Below, one piece after another: positions 1-8,610 of a stretch of DNA of 20,027 bases. Numbering within the stretch: position 1 is the stretch's first letter; each line of letters starts with the position of its first letter. The stretch comes from Pleurobrachia bachei. Its lineage: Eukaryota > Ctenophora > Tentaculata > Cydippida > Pleurobrachiidae. The notes beneath the pieces were generated by a model. That model was given only the letters and a program-made list of their open reading frames with translations. It did no database searches and was not told where the DNA came from. The stretch is from contig AVPN01001183.1 in the NCBI GenBank assembly GCA_000695325.1, forward strand, positions 6,977-27,003, in the 5' to 3' direction. Made by a program: the position numbers and the translations under genes.

Positions 1-103
1 TGCATGTGCAAGTAGTAAACTTATAAAATCTCTCAAAACCGTCCACGGAGCAACACTAACAAACAAACACACACAGTCTATCTCCCACTTTCTATCGTTT
101 TAT
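1..103. other. 3' flank of the first radial spoke head gene
   Basis: This short stretch lies downstream of the minus-strand stop codon at 104-106. It should hold the 3' untranslated region and the transcript end of the spoke-head gene. I see no canonical AATAAA on the minus strand and no other gene. Confidence 0.4.
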
Positions 104-2326
104 CTAATCATCATCATCGTCATCATCTTCCATCTCAGCTTCCTCTGCCTCTCTGTCTAGTTGTTCTTGTTGTACTGCTTGGAGAGCTCGCTCTTCATCC
201 ACCGTGGGGTCGGGCACTTCCGTTACCTGGTGACGGGGTGATATGGTGGTTAGATTGTGGGATTGGTTGTTATGTTCGCGGAGCTGCGATTTTTTACCTA
301 AGCTCGATCCGTTACCTAACCTACTGAAGAATTAATATTCAACTCAAACTGGGAATCGTCATTTTCATGGAATATCGGAATGGGGTATTTAATTAAAACT
401 TCAGTATTCTCTTATTACCTCGACTCCACTGGGGTATTCTTCCTGTGTGGCGGGAGGTGCTGGTGGACTGTAACTCTCAGCTGTGTACTTGTGGCCCCAA
501 CCTAGAATAATGTGTTAGAAACCATGGGGGAAACACGAATGCTTGCGGTGTAAAACTAGCATTTATGATAGTCAGACCGAGCTGTCGACTGAAAGCCCCT
601 GCACTTACCGATATACAGGTTCTCGAACTTCTTCTCAAGACCGAAGGTAAATGCACCCGGCCACAAGTTAGACCTGAGGATGGCGGCAGCATATTGGGGT
701 ACGAGAGTTGAGGTGAGGGATGCAGACCAGGCAGGCATACTGTCAACATCACTGTCCTCAGAAATGGGGGTCAGAAGGGCGGGTCCGTGCTCCGGTTGGG
801 GCTCATCAGGCTCTTCCCTCTCCTCCTCTTCCTCCTCCTGCGTGGGGTATCATGTGGGTAATAACACTGACATGAGATATTAAATATTTTAATTTCCCTA
901 CTAATCCGGATAGCTTGATCAAATTTTTTTTTAAATTCGTCCCCAGTTACCATAGCTTTCAAAACCCAAATTTTCAGAAAAACCCGTCGCCAAGGTTTCA
1001 AACTCACATCATCAAAGTCCTCGGTTTCTGTTTTCACTGCGGGGTTGACCCACACACACCGTCCCTGGGGCAGGATGTGCTGGACGTGATGGACCCAGTT
1101 AGACAGGGCAGGGTCTACCAGCTCCGTGTTCCTGAGGTGTTCAAACTCGACATTCTCAACAAAGGAATCCCTTCCCTCTCCCTCAGAATCATCCTCATCA
1201 TCCTCTTCAAATCTGGGGGGAAGAATTTGATGTTATGGGGGTTACCATGGTTACCATGCAATGGGAAGTGAGGAGTATTTGGCTTAACAGCTTATCTTAG
1301 AGGCAAGGAATTTTAAATGAAGAAAGATCTTACTTGTAGTAATCGATGGGGCTGATGTGGGTTCCAGCACTGATTCTGGCAATCTGAGCCCTTAGGTAGT
1401 TGATTTCAGTTCCGGGGAATGGAGGGTAGCTCACAACGGGGGCATTCAGGTCACCGGTGAAGAACTTCTTGATCTGTCGGGCACAGACCATCTGAGCGGG
1501 AGTGACAGGGGGCAGTTTCACCCACTCTGACCCAGGCTCATTGCACACAAAGTAGGTTTTCTTGTTGCACCCAGTACCATTTTCCTCCTTGGGAATGACA
1601 GGGGGAGGTTTGTAGTCAGGTTTTGGCACCATATCCTCATCTCCCTCTTTACCCTCATCTGCCTCTTCTTCCTTTGCTTCTTCCTCCTCCTCTCCCTCTT
1701 CTCCCTCCTCCTCCCCTCCCTCCCTATACTCCACCTCCGCCACGATGTAACTCTTGGCAGTACCCATGATCTTACCCCAGAACCGCACATTCTGTAGGGT
1801 GTGCGTGTCAACCAGGTTCTTCAAGGCCAGGAAGATCCGGAAAGTTTCCTCCCGTCCTAGACCCACTCCGGCCTGCTCGAAATACTGGGTAATGTCCATG
1901 AGATCAGGAAGTGGCATTTCTTGGAGCAGAAGTCCGAGCCCAAGTCGTAGGAGTCACCCGAATAGTTTGTTCTTGTTCTGCAGATTAGCTAGTTCCACTT
2001 CGAGGGACTTAGCTGACACGTCCTGCAACTTGGTGGGTCAGGTTTAGAATACACGTGGAAAACTTAATATTCCCATACACAAATCACATGACAGAAAACC
2101 ATGACAGATTTTGACAACTTACAGATGAGGGGTCGGTAGAAGGAGCAAATTTTCCTGTTTTGATATCCTTGGAAATCAGTTCCAGAATATCGACAGAGTT
2201 GGCCTGTCTGTTTTCCAGGATCCTGTGCATCATAGCGCACAGGTGGTCGTACAGGTTGGATTTGCTGTCTGGCGACTCCTGGAGAAGGAACGCCTTGGCA
2301 TTCTGGATCATCGTCTCAGACGCCAT
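104..2326 (-). CDS. RSPH4A: Radial spoke head protein, RSP4/RSP6 family (RSPH4A/RSPH6A-like), with one in-frame stop
   Basis: Spoke-head component of the 9+2 axoneme; the family links radial spokes to the central pair and controls ciliary beating. Minus-strand exons: 2326-2123, 2022-1334, 1212-1008, 837-609, 501-419, 226-104, all with GT-AG borders and consistent phases (511 codons). Visible family marks are an N-terminal block ending [15 protein letters not shown], the core [20 protein letters not shown] from about residue 105, RFWGKIMG, an acidic linker, [53 protein letters not shown], and an acidic tail after a Glu/Gln-rich helix. In exon 2, TGA at 1954-1956 interrupts the frame 13 codons before MPLPDLM. 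No alternative GT-AG splice I tried removes it and keeps frame. It could be pseudogenisation or sequence error: two opposite one-base changes, in the GGG just before the stop and the AAA before MPLP, would also explain it. RSP4 versus RSP6 identity cannot be settled. It has two introns that the paralogue at 5292-7134 lacks. Confidence 0.85.
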
Positions 2327-2405
2327 TCTCACACACTACTGCTGACACCTCACCTAGCTATATTTAGTGTGTGGAGAGTTAGATATTGTGGAGTTTTGTG
2401 TTTGA

Positions 2406-3277
2406 GGGACTATTGCATTGTTAGGTGTAGATCAGTGGGTGCTAAAGGGAGGACTGGAAATGTGTTATACTGAAATGTTGCTTTCCTGCAGAAAGGGCAG
2501 TACGGACCCAGCGATTCTAGGATAATGTTCTCGCTGGGAGAGAGAGAATAGGGGTGATAATTTAAACGATAGGGAAAGGAATGTGCACCGTTTGATAAAA
2601 CGGGAAAAAATATGTGGAATTGGATTAGAGTGCAAGATAGAGTTGAGGAGCTTAACATGGTAAATATGACAAGCTTCCTTTTATCTGTCCAAACACAATT
2701 ACCATGCTTAACATTCCATCTACTGAAGCCATTGCTAAACAGGGAAATGTTGGGGTTAGTGAAAATGTGAAACTGTGAGTGAAAACAAGAGGAAAGTTCT
2801 TGCAGAAAGAAAAAACATAATCAGATAATAATGAAGGTCTGATAATATACTACCCTACAAATATTTACAAAGTTATAGATTTATACATCATATTAACAGT
2901 TTAATGCACAATATGAACAAAACAAATGATAATCGTTATACGCCATTGTGTCAAAACCATTTAGGTGTCAGTACTAAACCTATCTCTCTGTTAACAGCTA
3001 TCCTAGAAAGCCAATAATTGAGTATTTTATGTCAATCAAAAAAAAACAAAATGTGCAGTACTGAAGCAATAGTCCACATCGTGTAACTGGTCTCTCATCT
3101 CTCTTTCATCTCTCAAGTGATGGTAACCGTTCCCATAACAACACAGTCAATGGAGGCGCGCTGCGCAAACGATGCACTTTCAACTGCTCCCCGTTCGCGC
3201 GCGCTCCTGTTTTCTCTGAAATATTGTCCAACATGCATTGCCCCATCTTTGTGTCACACACGACGTCACGTCACTAT
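2406..3277. repeat. Duplicated intergenic unit, copy 1 (872 bp)
   Basis: This non-coding block upstream of the first spoke-head gene is repeated at 3980-4837. By eye the copies differ by five substitutions and one 14-bp indel (2527-2540 is absent from copy 2), about 99.4% identity. It starts at a GGG and ends at TCACTAT. The last 159 bp (3119-3277) occur a third time at 5111-5269. I see no convincing gene in it; longer open frames are weak and have no family resemblance. Confidence 0.9.
3119..3277. promoter_or_regulatory. 159-bp CpG-rich element with X-box-like and CRE-like sites (copy 1 of 3)
   Basis: The minus strand of 3129-3142 reads GTTGTTATGGGAAC, which fits the RFX X-box pattern RYYNYY-AT-RRNRAC known from ciliary gene promoters. 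Further along are CpG-dense GCGCGC runs and a CRE-like GACGTCACGTCAC at 3262-3274. The element lies about 800 bp upstream of the first spoke-head start codon, so a promoter role would require a 5' untranslated exon or long leader. Other copies: 4679-4837 and 5111-5269 (one substitution, G3240 versus A5232). The promoter role is inferred. Confidence 0.4.
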
Positions 3278-3299
3278 TATAATCTTCTCCTAAATCTTC

Positions 3300-3982
3300 T
3301 TAATCTTCATCATCTTCGTCATCTTCCATTTCTGCTTCCTCTGCTTCTCGCTCAAGCTGCTCCTGTTGCATTGCTTCAAGGGCCTTTTCCTCCTCAACCG
3401 TCGGATCAGGAATCTCGGTGGTCTGAAATTGGAGCAAATAGTCAAAGTCGGGAAACTAGAAACATGTTACAAGATCAATATTTCAGCTTTTTATCCCCCC
3501 TTGAACCCTCTATAATTCTCACCTCAAGGTCAGCGAAGTACTCTTGCATCACGGGAGGGGGTGGCACGGGACTGTAATTCTCCGAGCTGTATTTCTGACC
3601 CCAGCCAATGTACACATTTTCAACCTTTTTATCGATCCCATATGCATATGCCCCGGGCCAAGCGTTAGATCGTATGACAGCTATGGAATACTGTGGAACC
3701 AGATCGGAGCTGCGGCAAGCGGACCATGCCGGGAACCCATCTACATTTGCATCTTGTGAGATGGGGTTGAGAAGGGGTGGACCTTCCTCTTCCTGAATCT
3801 CATCTAACCCTTCCTCCTCCTCTTCCTCCTCCTCCTGTCAAAAAGGGGGGGGGGACATTTTAGTAAATCTGATTTAAATCATCATCGAAATGAGCAGAAT
3901 TGTAGTTTTAGTGACTAAAAACATTCACAAAATCAGTTTGCCTTACATCTTCGAAGTCCTCTGCCTCTCCTTTTACAGCGGG
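3300..3982 (-). pseudogene. 5'-truncated copy of the second radial spoke head gene
   Basis: This fragment is colinear with the 3' part of the intact gene at 5292-7134 (constant offset 1992 bp, no indel). It holds the last coding exon (3300-3422), the penultimate exon (3523-3834), and only the final 36 nt of the exon before that (3947-3982). It lacks the first exon and most of the second, so it cannot encode a spoke-head protein. It ends abruptly at GGG (3980-3982), where the duplicated intergenic unit begins. The retained splice sites are intact. Coding differences from the intact gene are six, all synonymous. Read alone it encodes the C-terminal block from the Glu-rich linker through RSNAWPGAYAYG to the acidic end. 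Confidence 0.85.
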
Positions 3983-4837
3983 ACTATTGCATTGTTAGGT
4001 GTAGATCAGTGGGTGCTAAAGGGAGGACTGGAAATGTGTTATACTGAAATGTTGCTTTCCTGCAGAAAGGGCAGTACGGACCCAGCGATTCTAGGATAAT
4101 AGAGAGAATAGGGGTGATAATTTAAACGATAGGGAAAGGAATGTGCACCGTTTGATAAAACGGGACAAAATATATGGAATTGGATTATAGTGCAAGATAG
4201 AGTTGAGGAGCTTAACATGGTAAATATGACAAGCTTCCTTTTATCTGTCCAAACACAATTACCATGCTTAACATTCCATCTACTGAAGCCATTGCTAAAC
4301 AGGGAAATGTTGGGGTTAGTGAAAATGTGAAACAATGAGTGAAAACAAGAGGAAAGTTCTTGCAGAAAGAAAAAACATAATCAGATAATAATGAAGGTCT
4401 GATAATATACTACCCTACAAATATTTACAAAGTTATAGATTTATACATCATATTAACAGTTTAATGCACAATATGAACAAAACAAATGATAATCGTTATA
4501 CGCCATTGTGTCAAAACCATTTAGGTGTCAGTACTAAACCTATCTCTCTGTTAACAGCTATCCTAGAAAGCCAATAATTGAGTATTTTATGTCAATCAAA
4601 AAAAAACAAAATGTGCAGTACTGAAGCAATAGTCCACATCGTGTAACTGGTCTCTCATCTCTCTTTCATCTCTCAAGTGATGGTAACCGTTCCCATAACA
4701 ACACAGTCAATGGAGGCGCGCTGCGCAAACGATGCACTTTCAACTGCTCCCCGTTCGCGCGCGCTCCTGTTTTCTCTGAAATATTGTCCAACATGCATTG
4801 CCCCATCTTTGTGTCACACACGACGTCACGTCACTAT
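3980..4837. repeat. Duplicated intergenic unit, copy 2 (858 bp)
   Basis: Second copy of 2406-3277, lacking a 14-bp stretch and carrying five substitutions. Its left end overlaps by three bases (GGG) the end of the truncated spoke-head copy. Its right end runs into a (TAA)n microsatellite instead of spoke-head sequence. It contains no gene. The X-box-like site is at 4689-4702. Confidence 0.9.
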
Positions 4838-4863
4838 AATAATAATAATAATAATAATAATAT
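4835..4863. repeat. (TAA)n microsatellite
   Basis: About nine consecutive TAA/AAT units lie immediately after the 159-bp element. They form the left edge of a segment (4838-5110) found only once in the window. Confidence 0.85.
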
Positions 4864-5110
4864 TAGCGCTTGTATACCGCTTGTACATCATGGGTACAGT
4901 CTACAAAGTAGGAATGTCCCATGTTGCTATCTAAGCGGTATAACCAATAGCGTATATAAACCTTCAAAAACTGCTCACTCAGATTGAACAATTGTTACAC
5001 ACTCTTTGAGTTTACTGGTTATACAAACAAAGGAACACGGATCGCATTAAGCTAAAGAAAATAATTACTGGACACTATTAAAGTTACACATACTCCCTTG
5101 CCAAAAAAAG
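4838..5110. other. Single-copy spacer between two 159-bp direct repeats; possible mobile-element tail
   Basis: This segment of about 273 bp has no counterpart in the first duplicated unit. It begins with (TAA)n followed by a GCGCTTGTATACCGCTTGTAC-type sequence, resembling the microsatellite-linked 3' tails of short non-autonomous elements in marine invertebrates, and ends with an A7 run before the third 159-bp copy. No ORF or gene is apparent. The mobile-element reading is a guess from the AAT-repeat plus GCGCTT arrangement. Confidence 0.3.
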
Positions 5111-5974
5111 GATGGTAACCGTTCCCATAACAACACAGTCAATGGAGGCGCGCTGCGCAAACGATGCACTTTCAACTGCTCCCCGTTCGCGCGCGCTCCT
5201 GTTTTCTCTGAAATATTGTCCAACATGCATTACCCCATCTTTGTGTCACACACGACGTCACGTCACTATTATAATCTTCTCCTAAATCTTCTTAATCTTC
5301 ATCATCTTCGTCATCTTCCATTTCTGCTTCCTCTGCTTCTCGCTCAAGCTGCTCCTGTTGCATTGCCTCAAGGGCCTTTTCCTCCTCAACCGTCGGATCA
5401 GGAATCTCGGTGGTCTGAAATTGGAGCAAATAGTCAAAGTCGGGAAACTAGAAACATGTTACAAGATCAATATTTCAGCTTTTTATCCCCCCTTGAACCC
5501 TCTATAATTCTCACCTCAAGGTCAGCGAAGTACTCTTGCATCACGGGAGGGGGTGGCACGGGACTGTAATTCTCCGAGCTGTATTTCTGACCCCAGCCAA
5601 TGTACACATTTTCAACCTTTTTATCGATCCCATATGCATATGCCCCGGGCCAAGCGTTAGATCGTATGACAGCTATGGAATACTGTGGAACCAGATCGGA
5701 GCTGCGGCAAGCGGACCATGCCGGGAACCCATCTACATTTGCATCTTGTGAGATGGGGTTTAGAAGGGGCGGTCCCTCCTCTTCCTGGATCTCATCTAAC
5801 CCTTCCTCCTCCTCTTCCTCCTCCTCCTGTCAAAAAGGGGGGGGGGACATTTTAGTAAATCTGATTTAAATCATCATCGAAATGAGCAGAATTGTAGTTT
5901 TAGTGACTAAAAACATTCACAAAATCAGTTTGCCTTACATCTTCGAAGTCCTCTGCCTCTCCTTTTACAGCGGG
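5111..5974. repeat. 864-bp direct repeat of 3119-3982
   Basis: It covers the 159-bp element and the 3' half of the intact spoke-head gene, with a constant 1992-bp offset to 3119-3982. I count seven substitutions and no indel: one in the 159-bp element, one synonymous in the last exon, and five synonymous clustered within about 40 bp of the penultimate exon. The introns are identical, including a G10 run at the acceptor. Confidence 0.9.
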
Positions 5975-7134
5975 GTTGACCCACTTACACCGGCCCTGGG
6001 GTAGGATATGTAGGACGTGATGGACCCAGTTCCTCAACTCAGGATCTACCAACTCTTCAATTGAAAGGGGCTCATATTCTGGGTTCAATACACACTCGTC
6101 CCTACCCTCTGCCATACTGTCGTCTTCATCCCCATCTTCAAACCTAGGATGGAGGTGGGGTTACTGGTTAGGTGAGATGGAGGTTGGGTTAGGAATATTC
6201 GAATCTGGGGAACGACGGGAGGGGGAATGAGGAGACTCCTAGATCTAACTCTTTCTTACTTTCGGTAATCGATGGGGCAGATATGGGTTCCAGCACTGAT
6301 TCTGGCAATCTGAGCCCTCAGATAGTTGATTTCAGTTCCGGGGAAGGGAGGGTAGCTCACAACGGGGGCATTGAGGTCACCGGTGAAGAACTTCTTGATC
6401 TTCCTCGCACAGGTTATCTCAGCTGGATCAACTGGAGGTAGTTTCACCCACTCTGAACCAGGCTCATTACACACAAAATACACTCTCTTGTTACAACCAG
6501 TACTTTCCTCCTTTGGTACTTTAGGGGGTGCTTTCCAGTCAGGTTTGGGCACTGCGTCCTCTTCTTCTTCTTTCTCATCTTCTTCTTCTTCCTCTTGCTG
6601 GTTTGCCTCCGCTTCCTCCTCTTCCTGTTCCTCTTCCTCACCATCCTTGAATTCCACCTCAGCCACAATGTAGTTCTTCTTCGTTCCCATGATCTTACCC
6701 CAGAACCGGACATCCTGTAGGTTGTGTGTGCTGACTAGGATCTTTAGTGCCAGGTTGATCCGGAATGTTTCCACCCGTCCCAGACCGATCCCAGCATACT
6801 CAAAGTGGTGTGCGATCTCCATTAGATCAGGAAGTGGCATATCTACATCATCGTCATCACGTTCAGGTTCCACTTCCTCTGATCTCTCAAACAACTGTGC
6901 CTGGGTCTGGGCAACTTTCACCTCCCCCTCTCCCAGCTCCCGGTCCACTGGCTCTGCTGAGCGCACTGATTTGGATATATCCTCAAAAGTATCGATGGGG
7001 TTGGGAGATCTGTTCTCCAGGACTGAGTGAAGCACCTTACAGAGATGATCGTATATGCTGCCCCCGGCCACTCCTGCAGCAGGTTCTGTCTTTAGGAAGG
7101 CTTTAGCATCGTCTATCATAGCCTGGGAAGGCAT
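5292..7134 (-). CDS. RSPH4A: Radial spoke head protein, RSP4/RSP6 family (intact paralogue)
   Basis: Radial-spoke head subunit of motile cilia. Minus-strand exons: 7134-6260, 6143-5939, 5826-5515, 5414-5292, totalling 1515 nt and 504 residues with phases that close at every junction. Order of visible blocks: MPSQAMIDDAKAFL start, YDHLCKVLHSVLENR (about 29-43), acidic DDDD stretch, PLPDLMEIAHHFEYAGIGLG (from 100), RFWGKIMG, a Glu-rich low-complexity linker, [88 protein letters not shown], and an acidic tail. Length is close to Chlamydomonas RSP4/RSP6 and shorter than human RSPH4A. The start is the first in-frame Met, and the N-terminus aligns with the neighbouring paralogue. The first exon is uninterrupted where the paralogue has an intron, and the penultimate exon (312 nt) equals the paralogue's two exons combined (229+83). 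It may be co-orthologous to RSPH4A and RSPH6A. Confidence 0.92.
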
Positions 7135-7540
7135 GGCTCCTGTTCCTTTCTTTGCTACTAGAGAGAGATGTTTGGGTTAGCACTGATTTGTTATTTTCTA
7201 ACCCTCCCTTTACTTTTGTTTCGGGGGCGGGGCTCCTACTATACCACTAGAGAGAGGGAGATTGAGGATGGTTAGCACTGATATGGATAGGGTTGGTGAA
7301 GAGATGTATGGAAATATAAATGGAAAGTTACCAAAAGATTTGATACACGGGGAGTTTTTAAAAACATCAGTATTACCATTTACAAGCTTTGTACACAATC
7401 ATACGGCAGAGTCATCAAACTTTCTCAAATCACAACACACTGATTTTCTGAACTCTTCCCACTCAAATTTCACTCATACCATCGTACATCTCCTTCTCCA
7501 CATATCTCTCTTAATTAATGATCATTACTCTCCGTCTCCC
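7135..7540. other. Intergenic region between spoke-head gene and DRC8
   Basis: About 400 bp separate the start of the intact spoke-head gene from the end of DRC8. It should hold the spoke-head promoter and the DRC8 3' end. It contains GAGA-type runs (CTAGAGAGAG twice) and AT-rich sequence. I found no strict X-box match and no gene. Confidence 0.4.
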
Positions 7541-8291
7541 TCAGCTCTCCTCCAGAAGCATGAGGGGTGCAAAGTCCCTGAAATAAACGACCTGTTTATC
7601 TTGATCAACTGCAGCTGATAACATCTCTTCCATTTCCTCGCTGGTAAAGGATTCCCCCTCTGTGGTTAGGTACTTCTGGAGCTCATCAGGAGTCAGGTAG
7701 CCCTTCCCATCCTTGTCGAGCACCTCAAACGCTTTGATTATCCTATAAGGCCAGGGAGGTGTGATGGTTAAACGATTTAGTCAGAACTCAGAGAGAAATA
7801 GAGAGGGAGGAGGAGTGAGGAAGAAAGAGTCAAAAGAGATCAGGGAGGAGGAGAAAGAGAGAAAAAGATAGAGAACCATCTTTCTGTTCTTACCTATCTT
7901 CAGGCTCGGGTCGGTATCGGCTCTTGTCCATTAGCACTCGTGTCATCATGGGTTCAAACCGTTCATAACGAACATAACCAGTCGGTTCATCTTCCTCAAC
8001 TTCAGCTATCATGTCATTGAGTTCTCCCTCAGTAGGAAAACAGCCCAGAGATCTGGAGGGAGCTTTGGTTGAGAGAGGGGCGAGGATATTGATTTATTGT
8101 GGAAGAGTGAACAACAATCAATTATTGTCACAGGGGATGATGAACAACTCTCACCTGATGATAGTTCCAACCTCTCTCATATCCACTGTATCGTTGTTTT
8201 CATGATCGAATATCCTAAACGCGTCCATGACCAACTTCTGCATTTCTAGCTGAGCCGGATCTTCGACCTTCTCTCCCCCATTACTACCCAT
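7541..8291 (-). CDS. EFCAB2: Dynein regulatory complex subunit 8 (EF-hand protein, EFCAB2 orthologue)
   Basis: Small calmodulin-like subunit of the nexin-dynein regulatory complex, which links outer doublets and regulates dynein in motile cilia. Minus-strand exons: 8291-8155, 8052-7894, 7742-7541 (137+159+202 nt, 165 residues). The donors are GTGAG and GTAAG; the acceptors are CTCCAG and TTATAG. The protein has EF-hand loops at D29-E40 (DHENNDTVDMRE, near canonical) and D108-E119 (DKDGKGYLTPDE, with Lys at the fifth position, so binding may be weaker). Family signatures are LGCFPTEGELNDMIAEVEED, EPTGYVRYERFEPMM, YRPEPEDRIIKAFEVLD and EEMEEMLSAAVD, close to human EFCAB2 as I remember it. The start ATG at 8289-8291 gives a length near the human protein. 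Intron 2 is purine-rich. It lies between spoke-head and IFT46 genes on the same strand. Confidence 0.93.
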
Positions 8292-8557
8292 AATGGCTAC
8301 TAGGGGTGAAGTGAGAATAATAGACGAAGGACTAAATCAAAATAGTAGTTACATACCTACAGATGTAAAAACTATAATCAGAGGTCGGGGATTAGGGAAA
8401 TAAAGCAAAGGGGATAGAGTAATTTTCTAAAGCATAGTAACCACGCAATTCCCCGCACACAATGGTGCATGAAGTGCGGTTATAAATTCAAATATTTCAC
8501 ACATAACAGCTCAACATATATCTCTGTACGTAACCAGCACGTAACAACTATAACATA

Positions 8558-8578
8558 TGACGTCACTTTATGACGTCA
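8558..8578. promoter_or_regulatory. Pair of CRE sites (TGACGTCA) upstream of DRC8
   Basis: Two perfect palindromic TGACGTCA octamers, at 8558-8565 and 8571-8578, lie 13 bp apart start to start. They fall in the 319-bp gap between the IFT46 stop and the DRC8 start, about 270 bp upstream of the DRC8 ATG. TGACGTCA is the CREB/ATF consensus. Use as a DRC8 promoter element is inferred from position. Confidence 0.45.
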
Positions 8579-8610
8579 CTATTTACTATCAGCCCATGTT
8601 TTGTGTCTTT

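Noticed and set aside
1237-1260. GGTTACCAT repeated twice as an X-box
   Set aside because: The second half reads GGTTAC rather than the required RGNAAC, and it lies inside an intron; it does not fit the motif.
1954-1956. TGA in the first spoke-head gene as a selenocysteine codon
   Set aside because: This family has no selenoproteins and the position is a variable acidic linker; decay, polymorphism or error is far more likely.
3224-3577. 117-codon plus-strand open frame, nearly repeated at 5216-5569
   Set aside because: It runs antisense across the last exons of the spoke-head copies and is open only as a by-product of their Glu/Gln-rich coding; its repetition reflects the DNA duplication.
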